Source: Roseiarcus sp963709655 (GTDB lineage: Bacteria > Pseudomonadota > Alphaproteobacteria > Rhizobiales > Beijerinckiaceae). From it: a stretch of DNA of 64,000 nucleotides. The stretch spans positions 186,001-250,000 of the forward strand of contig CAVPXF010000004.1 of NCBI GenBank assembly GCA_963709655.1, read 5' to 3'. A model generated the notes under the pieces. It was not told the origin of the DNA, did not search any database, and was given only the letters and a program-made list of their open reading frames with translations. Made by a program: the position numbers and the translations under genes. This document shows positions 1-8,079 of this stretch, piece by piece. Position 1 is the stretch's first letter. The number at the start of each line of letters is the position of its first letter.

Positions 1-591
1 CGCGACGACGCGGCGACCCAGGTGCAGTTCGGCAAGCTCGCGATGCTGCGCGGCTACGCCTTCGACGCCATGGCCTTCCCCGCTTCCGGCGTGCCGGCCT
101 TTTTGCCGCTCGCCCATTCGGCCGACCTCGCCAGCGTCTACGCGGTGGCGCGGCAGGAGAGCGAGTTCGTCTGGCAGGCCTCGTCGGGGGCCGGCGCCAA
201 GGGGCTGATGCAGATCCTGCCCGCGACCGCGGCGATGACCGCGCGCCGAGCAGGGGTGGCCTTCGACGTCCAGCGCCTGCTGGTCGATCCGTCCTTCAAC
301 ACCCAACTCGGCGCGGCGTTCCTCGGGCAGGTGATGGAGGACCTCAACGGCTCGCCGGAACTCGCCTTCGCCGCCTACAACGCCGGCCCCGGGCGGGTGG
401 CGCACTGGATCGTCGCCTATGGCGATCCGCGCAACGGCGCCGACATGGTCGACTGGGTCGAGCGCATCCCGTTCGAGGAGACGCGCGACTACGTCGAGCG
501 GGTGAGCGAGAACCTCGCTATCTACCGCCAGCGCTTCACCGACGAGCAGCCGCCGACCGCGCAGCTTTCGCCGAAACTGGCGAGGGACTGA
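1..591 (+). CDS. Lytic transglycosylase, C-terminal SLT domain (5' end outside window)
   Basis: The frame is open from the first base, so this is the 3' part of a longer gene that begins outside the window. The visible part is a family 1 soluble lytic transglycosylase catalytic domain, which cleaves the MurNAc-GlcNAc bond of peptidoglycan in the periplasm to give 1,6-anhydro products. The catalytic glutamate lies in RQESEF, followed by GLMQILPAT and AYNAGPGRV, the three usual motifs in the usual order. The protein ends about 60 residues after the last motif, as in Slt70-like enzymes. The next gene is convergent and ends 33 bases away. The upstream superhelical U/L domain expected for Slt cannot be checked here. 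Confidence 0.9.
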   Translation, partial: RDDAATQVQFGKLAMLRGYAFDAMAFPASGVPAFLPLAHSADLASVYAVARQESEFVWQASSGAGAKGLMQILPATAAMTARRAGVAFDVQRLLVDPSFNTQLGAAFLGQVMEDLNGSPELAFAAYNAGPGRVAHWIVAYGDPRNGADMVDWVERIPFEETRDYVERVSENLAIYRQRFTDEQPPTAQLSPKLARD

Positions 592-624
592 GCGGGGCGC
601 TCGGCGTCTGCGACCCGAGAGAGG

Positions 625-1620
625 TCAAGCCGCCTGGCGGAGGGTCATTTCGGCCAGCACGCGGCGTCCCTGGTCGGTGAGCGAATAGGGCGCGTCGAAC
701 CCGGCGCCCGGCTTCGCCACCAGTTTCTTGCGCTTCAGATACTGCACGAGCGCATTGATCGAATTCTGCGGGATCTTGGTCTCGTACTTCACGTCCCGGA
801 TCCGCAAGGCGCCCGCGTCGGCGATCGTCTGCAGCACCAGCCGGATGCGGTCCGAGCGCACCGGCAGACGCGACGGCGGGGCGGGTCGCTTCAGGGGAAC
901 GTACTGAGGATGTTCGAGGCCGGCGGCGCTCAGTCGGAAAGCCCGCGGGCCGCTCGGGCTCTCGACGGCCTCGACCAGCCCGCCATCGATCAATCTGTCG
1001 AGAGCCCGCTCGACATCGCATCGGGCCAGCGCTTTCACCATCATCAGGCTTGAGATATCCACGGCGCCCTCCGCCGGGACCGCCGAAAGCACCCGCGTCT
1101 CGTCGCGGTCCAGGACTGCGCTTTTGTCGTCCGCCCGTCTGATCAGCCAGGTCGGATGATCCGGATCGACAAAGACGATTCGGCCGTGCGCGTGGAGACG
1201 GAGGAGCAACTGGCCGACCCTCTCGCGGGTCAGCCCCAACTCGCGTGCGAGCGCGGCGGCGCCCTTCGGCCGGTCGAGCAAGTCGAGCAGCCGCCGGCCG
1301 CTGGCGCCGGGCTGCGCATTTCCGGGGTCCTGATCCACGAGGTCGAGCTGGAACTGCGCAGGCGGCCGGCCTCTCGTGACGCGCGGATCGGCGACGGTCT
1401 CGAATTCGCAGGCGTTGCCGGTCGCGGTGGCCGACCACAGATTCGAGTCGCTTCGCCGCGCGAGGCCCAACTCCGCAAGCTTGCGAAGGGCCGCCTCCGT
1501 CTTCTCGAGGTCGAGCTTCGCCCCGCTCGCGATTCTTCTCTGGGAAAAGCCCGGATTGCGCAGAACCATGAGGCACGCGGCCTGCGACTTGGTCAGGACC
1601 TTGGGAACGGCGCTCTTCAA
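625..1620 (-). CDS. Multi-winged-helix DNA-binding protein, function unknown
   Basis: This is a 331-residue protein if the TTG at 1620 is the start. That TTG has an AGGGAG ribosome site seven bases upstream (1628-1633), whereas the open frame further upstream looks non-coding. At least three segments look like winged helix-turn-helix units: KSQAACLMVLRNPGFSQRRI near the N-terminus, a middle unit with AAALARELGLTRERVGQLL, and a C-terminal unit with IRDVKYETKIPQNSINALV. The last resembles MarR- or replication-type winged helices that separate 'RKKLV' from a DQGRRVL wing. No enzymatic domain is visible. The gene is monocistronic and convergent with the transglycosylase. I do not recognise a specific family, and regulator is an inference from fold alone. 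Confidence 0.7.
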   Translation of the reverse strand: MKSAVPKVLTKSQAACLMVLRNPGFSQRRIASGAKLDLEKTEAALRKLAELGLARRSDSNLWSATATGNACEFETVADPRVTRGRPPAQFQLDLVDQDPGNAQPGASGRRLLDLLDRPKGAAALARELGLTRERVGQLLLRLHAHGRIVFVDPDHPTWLIRRADDKSAVLDRDETRVLSAVPAEGAVDISSLMMVKALARCDVERALDRLIDGGLVEAVESPSGPRAFRLSAAGLEHPQYVPLKRPAPPSRLPVRSDRIRLVLQTIADAGALRIRDVKYETKIPQNSINALVQYLKRKKLVAKPGAGFDAPYSLTDQGRRVLAEMTLRQAA

Positions 1621-1926
1621 AGCAGGACTCCCTATCGATTCGGTAACGTCGAAATATGAGCCTTCGCCCGCCGCCCGTGCGCCTTTTCGCGGTCCATCCA
1701 CAGAATCTTCGCTGCCGCTGCTTGGTCCCGCGCGGGCTCGCCGGCACGGCGACAATGCAACAGGCTTGCGCCGCTCACGGCGTCGCCGGCGACCGCAAGC
1801 GATCCTATGCCCGCGCCGGGCCCTGGGGCCTCCCACAAAGACAGCTCGGGATCGAGAGCAGTTCGGAATCGAGCTGAGCCAGTTCCGCCGCGCAAGGACC
1901 AAACAATTGCGTCCGCAAAATTCGCT

Positions 1927-1947
1927 GTTTCAGCTAGGCGCTGAAAC
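1927..1947. promoter_or_regulatory. Perfect 8-bp inverted repeat upstream of the PEP-CTERM gene
   Basis: GTTTCAGC and GCTGAAAC are separated by five bases. The palindrome sits about 40 bases upstream of the possible -10 element at 1984 and 90 bases upstream of the PEP-CTERM start. It could be an operator. There is no T-run that would suggest a terminator. Confidence 0.4.
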
Positions 1948-1983
1948 TGCCTACAGCGTCAGCGGAAGGTCACATCCCTCAAT

Positions 1984-1989
1984 TATACT
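1984..1989 (+). promoter_or_regulatory. Possible -10 element (TATACT)
   Basis: TATACT lies 48 bases upstream of the ATG at 2037 in an unusually AT-rich patch. No good -35 hexamer is seen at 17 bases, so any promoter would need an activator or another sigma factor. Confidence 0.3.
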
Positions 1990-2036
1990 GTCCTTGTTGT
2001 CAGTTGTTGTCATCGCCGGACCTTTTGGGAGGAACA

Positions 2037-3155
2037 ATGTTTACCGCTCAGAGAATCAAGGGCCTATCGCTTGCAGCCCTCCTCGCGGCGACCGTCGCGA
2101 CCGCTCACGCCGATCCCACAGTCACCGAGTCCCTCTTTGCGACCGGCGCGGCGGTCGGAGGCGCCGAGCCCGATTCCGTCACCATCGGCGACGGGTCGGT
2201 GTGGGTCGAATACGGCAACGGCGCCGACTCGACCGGCGCAGGGGGATCCAGCACGATTGTGCGATACAGCACCAGCGGCGCTGTCGAGCATGTCTTTTCG
2301 ATCTCGGGACTGGTCGACGGGCTGAAGGTCAATCCCGTGACAGGGACAGTCTGGGCGTTGCAGAACAACGACGCCAACGCCACGCTGTCGTTCATCAATC
2401 CCACGACGAACGCCGTAACGGGTCCGCTGTCCTATGGCCCGCCCTACACCTATACGACGCCTGGGCCGCTTGCTCGCGGCTATGACGACGTCGCGTTCCG
2501 CAACGGCAACGTCTACCTCAGCTACACCAACCCGGTGAACCCGACCGATTCGGTGCTGCAGGTTCTCAACAACGGCAACAATCCGTCGGGGACGCTGACC
2601 ACCACCAGCATCCTCACGGCCGAGCAGACCGGGACGACCTCGTCCGCCAACGAGCCCGACATCGACAGCCTCAAGAGCACGCCCAACGGCGAACTGGTGC
2701 TGACGACCGAGGGCGACGGCCCGGGTTGCTGCGACCCGGTCGGAGAGTTCACGCTGATCGCGCATCCGGGGGCCGCGAACCAGACCGTGACCAATGTCCC
2801 CGTGACGAACGCGGGGGTTAACGTCCAGGGGATCGACGACGTGATCTTCCCCGGAGCGACCAAGGGCTGGCTCTATGTCGCCGAAACGGGCTCAAACACC
2901 GTCGACAAGGTCTGGCTGAGCGGGCTCGATCCGAACACGCCGATCGTCGCGATCGGCGGCCTCGGCGAGGTCGCGCTGGTGAACCCGACCACCGGCGACG
3001 TCGAGGCGCCGCTGCTGTCCGGGCTCAGTTCGCCGCATGGCATGGACTTCGTCGCCGTGCCGGAGCCTTCGACCTGGGCCATGCTGGCGCTCGGCTTCGC
3101 CGCGCTCGGCTTTGCCGGCGCCCGGGCGCCGCGCAAGTCGACGGCGACGGCTTAG
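2037..3155 (+). CDS. PEPxxWA-CTERM exported protein, beta-propeller/NHL-like
   Basis: This is a 372-residue exported protein. The ATG at 2037 follows GGGAGGA at the right spacing and begins a clear signal peptide (MFTAQRIKGLSLAALLAA, cleavage after AHA). The body has repeated segments of the type 'SVWVEYGNG', 'GTVWALQNN', 'GNVYLSYTN' and 'GWLYVAETGSNTV', as in NHL/Vgb-type propellers. The C-terminus carries VPEPSTWAMLALGF, a hydrophobic stretch and a basic tail (RAPRKS), which is the PEPxxWA-CTERM sorting signal recognised by exosortase. The protein is expected to be processed at the inner membrane and released or anchored at the surface. Gene order gives no partner, and no exosortase gene is present in the window. 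A second protein with the same tail is at 6105-7679. Confidence 0.85.
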   Translation: MFTAQRIKGLSLAALLAATVATAHADPTVTESLFATGAAVGGAEPDSVTIGDGSVWVEYGNGADSTGAGGSSTIVRYSTSGAVEHVFSISGLVDGLKVNPVTGTVWALQNNDANATLSFINPTTNAVTGPLSYGPPYTYTTPGPLARGYDDVAFRNGNVYLSYTNPVNPTDSVLQVLNNGNNPSGTLTTTSILTAEQTGTTSSANEPDIDSLKSTPNGELVLTTEGDGPGCCDPVGEFTLIAHPGAANQTVTNVPVTNAGVNVQGIDDVIFPGATKGWLYVAETGSNTVDKVWLSGLDPNTPIVAIGGLGEVALVNPTTGDVEAPLLSGLSSPHGMDFVAVPEPSTWAMLALGFAALGFAGARAPRKSTATA

Positions 3156-3571
3156 ATCGACTGGCTCTTTGGGTCGCTGCAGCCCATTGTTGTCTGTGCG
3201 CGGCGGCGCGATCAGCAATCGCGTCTACAGCGTGCGAATTGACTTCGACGCAAACGGCGATCATCGCCTGATGGGAACGCAGTGGGGCCGTGGACGGGGA
3301 GGCCCCGGGCCTGGAAAGGGGTCGAGGCGCCGGGGGGCGTCGGCGAAGGCGCGGAGCCCGCCAGGAGCAATAGCCGCGACTTTCAGGAGAGGCCGCAGAT
3401 CTCGCCACTATCTTTCTTTGCGAAATGCGTATCAATTGCCCTGCTCTGAGAGGGAGCGGATTTAAGATTCTCTTGTTACTTGGTTGGGCGTCCCGAAACC
3501 CCGGTCTGCGCGTCCGGCTCGCATGAGGCGATCTCACATTGTGGTCGAGGCGGGACGGTGAGGAGAGGCAT
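3156..3571. other. Intergenic region with one REP-like palindrome
   Basis: No supported gene lies in this gap of 416 bases. It holds one copy of a dispersed palindrome (3206-3229) and, near 3571, a strong GAGGAGAGG ribosome site for the Flp pilin gene. The open frames crossing it show no conserved features. Confidence 0.5.
3206..3229. repeat. REP-like palindrome (GCGATCAGCAATCGC type)
   Basis: The sequence GCGCGATCAGCAATCGCGTC followed by TACA is a slightly mismatched copy of the GCGATCAGCGATCGC palindrome family. Other copies are found at 14.7, 34.9, 51.4 and 61.1 kb, always between genes and usually followed by TCTACA or GCTACA. Confidence 0.7.
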
Positions 3572-3734
3572 ATGAAGCTCGTCAGGACATTCGTTCGCGA
3601 TGACAGCGGCGCGACGGCGATCGAGTACGCGCTGATCGCGAGTTCTCATCGCGGTGTTTATTGTGACCGCCGTGGCAACCGTCGGGACCAGCGTCAGCTC
3701 GGTGTTCAGCCAAATCAGCAATACGCTGAATTAA
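3572..3734 (+). pseudogene. Flp/Fap-type pilin subunit, interrupted by a single-base insertion
   Basis: Translation from the ATG at 3572 (ribosome site GAGGAGAGG) gives MKLVRTFVRDDSGATAIEYA then LIAS, the standard Flp pilin start with the conserved Glu-Tyr cleavage-region pair. It then leaves frame. From 3648 another frame gives IAVFIVTAVATVGTSV then SSVFSQISNTLN and a TAA at 3732-3734, which is the normal hydrophobic second half. Removing one T from GAGTTC at 3640-3645 restores a continuous 53-residue pilin (ALIASLIAVF across the joint), the usual length. The product would be assembled by a Tad-type secretion system, which is not in the window. Either the gene is freshly inactivated or the extra T is a sequencing error; I find the second plausible because the site is a GANTC methylation target. 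Confidence 0.85.
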
Positions 3735-3914
3735 CGGCAAGCCGGACAGGTCTGCTGGGGCGGTTGGCGGTTGGGGCTGGCGCCCGCTGGAAAGCGTCGC
3801 CTTGTCGGAGCGCGCACATTGAGCGGACGTGGGGGCCGCGACCGCCCGCCCCGGAGCGGCGTCCGCTTTCGCAACGTCCGGCGAGGGCGGCGCCCCGGCG
3901 CGTGATGCGGTCGC

Positions 3915-4547
3915 TTAGACCGTCGAGGCCTCGCCTCGGATCCGAACCGGGTCGAGTTCAAGGCCGCCCTCGCTCAGGCGAATTCGGGTTGGAAACACTC
4001 CCGACGGCAGCCCGGACGGGAGAGGGGCATGACGGCTCAAAGGCGTGAGCAACGCCTCGGGCGGATGCCTGAATTCGACGATCGTCTCGTGAACCGACGC
4101 CGCATCGGCGTCTGTCTCGAGCCGCAGCGCCAGGTCGCGGCACGCAAGTTCGTAGGCAAAGATCTCGGAGAGGTATTCGACGTCGAGCTCGCCGTGGCTG
4201 ACCTTTCGGGCAATGAAGGCGGCGAACGCGTTTTCCTCGCCAAAGAGCTGGGTGTTGTCCGGCTTGCGCTGCTCCCAAAGTTCGTCGAGCAGCCGGGGAA
4301 GCCGCGGCTTCAGCAGCGCGCAGGTCTTCGGAAAGGCCTCGACGATCAACTCGAGGCGATTGCCGCGCGCCAGGGCGCAGTTCATCGCAATGCCGGGTTG
4401 CAGCGCGATATCGAGCAGGCGGTTCCGCTCGCGCTGATCGAGGTCGTATCGGTCGAGGACGGCGGACTCGCCGCGGCGCAAGGCGCGACACAAATCGGGC
4501 GCGAGCGTGAGGTCGACGGCGGCCTCCTGGAAGCCTCTAAGCGACAT
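3915..4547 (-). CDS. Partner protein of the DUF692/MNIO enzyme (MbnC/HvfC-like role)
   Basis: This is a 210-residue soluble protein. The ATG at 4547 overlaps the end of the MNIO gene by 11 bases (ATGTCGCTTAG), so the two are probably translationally coupled. Known DUF692 enzymes (MbnB, TglH, HvfB/BufB) need a small partner protein encoded next door (MbnC, TglI, HvfC/BufC) to bind the peptide substrate. Position, size and composition fit that role: an N-terminal SLRGFQEAAVDLTLAPDLC segment, a helical middle with LPRLLDELWEQRKPDNTQ, and a C-terminal 'YLSEIFAYELACRDLALRLE' region like the second half of such partners. I do not recognise a precise family by sequence alone, so the function is inferred mainly from the operon. 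The next gene downstream (Flp pilin) is on the other strand. Confidence 0.65.
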   Translation of the reverse strand: MSLRGFQEAAVDLTLAPDLCRALRRGESAVLDRYDLDQRERNRLLDIALQPGIAMNCALARGNRLELIVEAFPKTCALLKPRLPRLLDELWEQRKPDNTQLFGEENAFAAFIARKVSHGELDVEYLSEIFAYELACRDLALRLETDADAASVHETIVEFRHPPEALLTPLSRHAPLPSGLPSGVFPTRIRLSEGGLELDPVRIRGEASTV

Positions 4548-5445
4548 GGGCCGCCGCCATTTCGTTTCGCCTCGCATTGCCGAGGGTTGCCCGGGCCCGG
4601 TCGATCTGCTCGCGGAAGCCTTCTTCTCCCATCCTGGCGAAAGCGGAGTCGTGGAATTCGAACGTGACCCCGCGCAGCATCCGGCAGCGCGGCGCGACAT
4701 ATGCGAGCAAGTCCCAGACAGGTTCGAGCACCGGCCCGTTGTGCGAGTCCGCGTGGAATCCCATCATGGGCGCGCCGCCGGCGATATGGATCTCGCCGAC
4801 ATGATCGAGGTCGAGGCCGTCGACGTAGTCCCGGGGCGCGAAACCGTGGTTCACCGCGTTGGTGTAGACGTTGTGCAGGTCCAGGAGAACGCCGCAGCCG
4901 GAGCGGACGCAGAGGCGATTGAGGAACGCCTCTTCCGTCAGGTCCTGATCCGGATAGCGAATGTAGTAGACGCTGTTTTCCAACAGGAACGGGCAGGCCA
5001 GCAAGTCGGTCAGGTAGCGGACGCGCGGGACCAGAAGCTCCAGCATCTCGAGGTCGTAGGCGATCGGCAAAGCGATGGCGGCGTTCACCTCGTGCCCGGA
5101 GCCGACGCGCGAGAACGACAGGTGCTCGCTGATCCAGGGCGACTGCAGGCGCTCGGCCCAGCCGATCAGGTTGTCACAGAATTCGTCGTCGAAGATCTCC
5201 GCGCTGCCGATCGACAGGCCGATGGCGTGCAAGACGATCGGCGTCTCGCTCGCCGCCTCCTCGAGCCAGCGGCGCTGGCGGGGCACGGGCTCGAAACGCC
5301 CCTGCGTGTGGCGCCCCCGATCGCGCCAGAGGCGATCGGGGATGACGGCCAGATAATCGAGGCTGCGGGTCAGGCGGCCGCCAGTCCGATGAAGGCTCGG
5401 ATTGAACAGCGCGCCGACCCGTACGCCGCGACCGTCGTCATTCAC
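4537..5445 (-). CDS. DUF692 family multinuclear non-heme iron oxidase (MNIO), peptide-modifying
   Basis: This 302-residue protein is a TIM-barrel MNIO. Members use two or three iron ions to oxidise cysteine, or less often other residues, in ribosomally made peptides, for example to oxazolone/thioamide in methanobactin. Metal-ligand motifs are present in the expected order: LHAIGLSIGS, SEHLSFSRVG, LLENSVYYI, LLDLHNVYTNAVNHG, EIHIAGGAPMMGFHADSHNG with the following PVWDLL, and TFEFHDSAF. Length matches the family (about 280-310). The gene starts 24 bases after a 69-residue peptide with a Cys-x-x-Cys pair and overlaps the partner gene downstream, so all three likely form one transcript. The start at 5445 has only a weak ribosome site, which suggests coupling to the peptide gene. 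Confidence 0.9.
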   Translation of the reverse strand: MNDDGRGVRVGALFNPSLHRTGGRLTRSLDYLAVIPDRLWRDRGRHTQGRFEPVPRQRRWLEEAASETPIVLHAIGLSIGSAEIFDDEFCDNLIGWAERLQSPWISEHLSFSRVGSGHEVNAAIALPIAYDLEMLELLVPRVRYLTDLLACPFLLENSVYYIRYPDQDLTEEAFLNRLCVRSGCGVLLDLHNVYTNAVNHGFAPRDYVDGLDLDHVGEIHIAGGAPMMGFHADSHNGPVLEPVWDLLAYVAPRCRMLRGVTFEFHDSAFARMGEEGFREQIDRARATLGNARRNEMAAAHVA

Positions 5446-5469
5446 TTGCCGAAGTCCACGCTGATGGAT

Positions 5470-5679
5470 TCAGGAAACGAATTCGACGACTTGAACATCG
5501 ATGCCGGACTTGCAGGTCAGGCACGGGCGAAGGCCTCCGGCGTGATAGATGGAGGCGTTCGAGTACACGGACTGGATGGCCTGCCCGATCTCCTCCGGGG
5601 TGGCCTTGCTGTCGATGGCGACCTGGACGAGCGGCTTGCCGCCGTGCGTCGGTTTCGAGACTCGGACTTCGGCTTTCAT
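5470..5679 (-). CDS. Candidate RiPP precursor peptide with C-terminal CLTC motif
   Basis: This is a 69-residue peptide, first gene of the MNIO operon. The ATG has a strong GGAGAGG ribosome site six bases upstream. Residues 1-45 look like a leader: charged and partly helical (TPEEIGQAIQSVYSNAS), with no signal peptide. The end is glycine- and cysteine-containing, with GGLRPCLTCKSGIDV at residues 48-62. The only two cysteines (53 and 56) sit here, the kind of residue MNIO enzymes modify. Gene order precursor, MNIO, partner is the layout of methanobactin and related clusters. It does not resemble the known MbnA, TglA or Buf sequences I can recall. An ordinary small protein with a metal-binding CxxC remains possible. 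Confidence 0.7.
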   Translation of the reverse strand: MKAEVRVSKPTHGGKPLVQVAIDSKATPEEIGQAIQSVYSNASIYHAGGLRPCLTCKSGIDVQVVEFVS

Positions 5680-5922
5680 CGGATTCCTCTCCTTGCCCGC
5701 TCACGCGTGGCGGCTTCAGTCGGCGCCGATCGGGCGTCGAGGGATCCCAGCGCCCCCGATGGCGGCTTTCACGCGTCGCACATGTCCCGCGCATCGGCAG
5801 TGACCCGCGTCACACGATGTCGAGGCGACATTCCGGCGGCGCGGCGCCGTGCGGCGGCGGATACGGCGGCGGCGAGCCGTCTCGCGCCATGTCGCCAGGT
5901 CGGATGCTGCGTCCTTTGCGCC

Positions 5923-6010
5923 CAGCTTCTCCGCCGCGCGCGGCGCGAAGTCGGTCAGCGCCCGGTGAAGGCGATCAGGCTTTCCATCATCACTTTGTCG
6001 CCGTCGATTC
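5923..6010 (-). pseudogene. hemB 3'-end relic, copy A
   Basis: Read on the minus strand, this stretch gives DGDKVMMESLIAF, which matches the end of HemB (DGDKAMMESLIAF in the intact gene at 9277). It then loses frame through a deletion of about 16 bases and stops (TGR, stop). The remaining bases still match the hemB end (phenylalanine-alanine-proline-arginine codons and an AEKL segment). There is no rest of hemB around it. It is the outermost of three copies of the hemB 3' end in this window. Confidence 0.8.
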
Positions 6011-6062
6011 GCGGGGTCCGTCGGCGCCGGCGCCCCCGTTTCTCAGGGCCGAGCAAAGGAGA

Positions 6063-6085
6063 AGGCCGCCAGGACGAGGCGGCCT
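6063..6085 (-). terminator. Probable rho-independent terminator of the PEP-CTERM gene
   Basis: AGGCCGCC and GGCGGCCT form a perfect 8-bp stem with a 7-base loop, 20 bases after the stop of the minus-strand gene ending at 6105. On that strand it is followed by TCTCCTTT, a short and imperfect T-rich tail. Confidence 0.55.
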
Positions 6086-6104
6086 CCGGGTTCAAAGCCG
6101 ACGG

Positions 6105-7679
6105 TCACGCCGTGGCGAGGCGGCCTTTGCCGCGGCGGCGGGCGGCCCAACCGAGGCCGACGAACCCGAGCGCCATCATCGCCCAGGTCGAGGGCTCCGG
6201 GGCGGCGGCGAAAGCGACGCCGCCGTAGCGGACGCCGAGTTGAGCCTGATCGAAGACCGCGAAGGACTCGTTTGCGGGCAGGGTGGTGTCGCCGAGCATG
6301 TCCGTGATGTCGACGATCTGGTTCGGATCGGCGCCGTTGTCTCCGGAGCCGCTGGTCGTGGCGGTCGTCGCCCACAATGTCACCGTGCCATTGGCGTTGA
6401 CTTCGCCGGCGAGGTTGCGCAGGCCGCCGACGGTCTCGGTGTAGTTCCAGCCGGCGACGTTGTAGCTGTCGCCGATCAGGCCGGTCTGCAGCGTGTAGTC
6501 GAGTTCCCACGTTCCATTGACGAGCGACCACTTTTCGAGGCCGGCGTTGACCGTCGTGTCGGTGGTGTTTCCCGAGCCTTCGTCGGCCACATAGAGCGTG
6601 TCCGCATTGGCGAAGAACAGGCCGAACGGGGTGAAGTTAGCCCCGGTCTCCTTGGCGGAATCGGACGGGAAGCCCGGCAGGACCGAGATCGTCGCCGTGC
6701 TCGCGGTCGACGCGGTCGGCAGCTTTCCGTTGGGATTGCTGACCGTGTAAACGGTGTCGATGCCGTTGCTGCCGCTACCTTTGGTAAAATAGATGTTCCC
6801 GTCGAAATAAGTCACGGCACGGTAGTTGTTGGTCTTTCCCGCCTTGTCCTTCGAGTAGTTCTGATACGCCGGATAGGTGTTGAAGCTCGGATCGACCATC
6901 GTCGAGTTCGGCGTCGATCCCGGCGTCACGACCTCGAGGCCGGTGTGCTGGGTGAGCGCGGGGTTCGTGGTCGTGCCGCTGTTGGAATTGCCGACCGTGT
7001 AATAGAGGCCGTTTGGCGCCAGCACCGCGGCGCGGCTGTTGTCTCCGCCGTAGGCAGTCGTCGGCGTGATCGTGTACGAGCCGCTCGCGCCGACCGCGAC
7101 GACCGAGCGGTTGAAAGCATAGTCGGTGTACGAGCCCTTGTAGAATTGCGACGCGACGTTGGTCGTGTCGATATAGGCGGGGTTGTCCGCGTTCGACACG
7201 TCGAGCATGCCGACGCCGATCGAGGGATAGCCCGCGCCGCCGGGCGTATAGCCCATGACGGTCGCGACCAGACCGCTTGCCGTCTTGGTGATGTTGAGGC
7301 CCAACTCGGATTTCGAGCTGAAGCTGGTGACGACCTGGCTCGTATTGAGAGTTTCTTGGGCGAGGACCGAGGCGTTCGTCGTGCTGAGGTCGATAAGTTC
7401 GAGCGGCGAGGTGACGCCGAATTGCCCGTCGACCGAGGAATTGTTCCAGACCGAGTTGAGGTCTCCGCCAGCGTTCGCCGTGCCGCCGGGAATCTGGGTC
7501 ACGCCGGCGACAAGTTCGGCGACCTGGCCGACGTCCTCATAGGTCGTGGCCGAAACGAGCAGCGAGTCGCCGTTGATGAGATTGCCGGCGTGCGCTGCGC
7601 CGACGGCGGCCGACAGCGCAATCGCGCTGCAGCCAGTGACAATCGCCGCGCGGCGCGCGGGCGTTATGCGAGTGGGCAT
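6105..7679 (-). CDS. PEPxxWA-CTERM exported protein, large
   Basis: This is a 524-residue exported protein. The ATG at 7679 has GGGGAG eight bases upstream. The N-terminus is a signal peptide (RRAAIVTGCSAIALSAAVGA, cleavage after AHA). The body is rich in Thr, Ser, Asn and Gly with propeller-like repeats ('NGLYYTVGNSNSG', 'GNIYFTKGSGSNG', 'ADTLYVADEGSGN', 'GTVTLWATT'). The C-terminus has APEPSTWAMMALGFVGLGW followed by an arginine/lysine-rich tail, the exosortase sorting signal. It is the only gene between two hemB 3'-end relics (5923 and 7927), so it may have arrived as a unit. It shares its sorting tail, but little else I can align by eye, with the protein at 2037. The role is probably in extracellular matrix or surface structure. 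Confidence 0.85.
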   Translation of the reverse strand: MPTRITPARRAAIVTGCSAIALSAAVGAAHAGNLINGDSLLVSATTYEDVGQVAELVAGVTQIPGGTANAGGDLNSVWNNSSVDGQFGVTSPLELIDLSTTNASVLAQETLNTSQVVTSFSSKSELGLNITKTASGLVATVMGYTPGGAGYPSIGVGMLDVSNADNPAYIDTTNVASQFYKGSYTDYAFNRSVVAVGASGSYTITPTTAYGGDNSRAAVLAPNGLYYTVGNSNSGTTTNPALTQHTGLEVVTPGSTPNSTMVDPSFNTYPAYQNYSKDKAGKTNNYRAVTYFDGNIYFTKGSGSNGIDTVYTVSNPNGKLPTASTASTATISVLPGFPSDSAKETGANFTPFGLFFANADTLYVADEGSGNTTDTTVNAGLEKWSLVNGTWELDYTLQTGLIGDSYNVAGWNYTETVGGLRNLAGEVNANGTVTLWATTATTSGSGDNGADPNQIVDITDMLGDTTLPANESFAVFDQAQLGVRYGGVAFAAAPEPSTWAMMALGFVGLGWAARRRGKGRLATA

Positions 7680-7926
7680 TCCATGAACTCCCCAAATTTG
7701 GTTTTGGCCCTAACTGAATAGGGAGAGTCCGTGACAGTTCGCTGACAGAATGTGTCATGTTGAGAGAACGGCTGTTTGCTTACCCTCTTGGCTTCAACAA
7801 GGGAAGCACGCAGGTTCGGAAACTCCGCGCGCAATTCATCGTGACGTCCCAGCGGTTTTACTCTTTGAGAGGCGATCCGCCGGCGGTCGCTCGACGCGAC
7901 GATGCGCGCTATTCCGGCCTGCGTCC

Positions 7927-8040
7927 TTACCGCCCGTTGCGCAGTGTCTCCGCCGCGCGCAGCGCGAAATAGCTTAGCACCCCGTCGGCGCCGGCGCGCT
8001 TGAAGGCGATCAGGCTTTCCACGGTCGCCTCGTTGCCGTC
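7927..8040 (-). pseudogene. hemB 3'-end relic, copy B (frame intact)
   Basis: The minus strand reads DGNEATVESLIAFKRAGADG then VLSYFALRAAETLRNGR and TAA, against DGDKAMMESLIAFKRAGADG then VLTYFAPRVAEKLK in the intact gene. The reading frame and stop are preserved although many bases differ, so this looks like the 3' end of a related but distinct hemB rather than a recent copy. No start or upstream hemB sequence is present. Confidence 0.8.
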
Positions 8041-8079
8041 TCGCCCGCCCGCGGGGACCGGACTCGAAGATGAACCCGG

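Noticed and set aside
5817..7721. A 634-codon plus-strand frame across the PEP-CTERM gene and the hemB relic
   Set aside because: Composition is of the shadow type, and the minus strand carries a protein with signal peptide and sorting tail.
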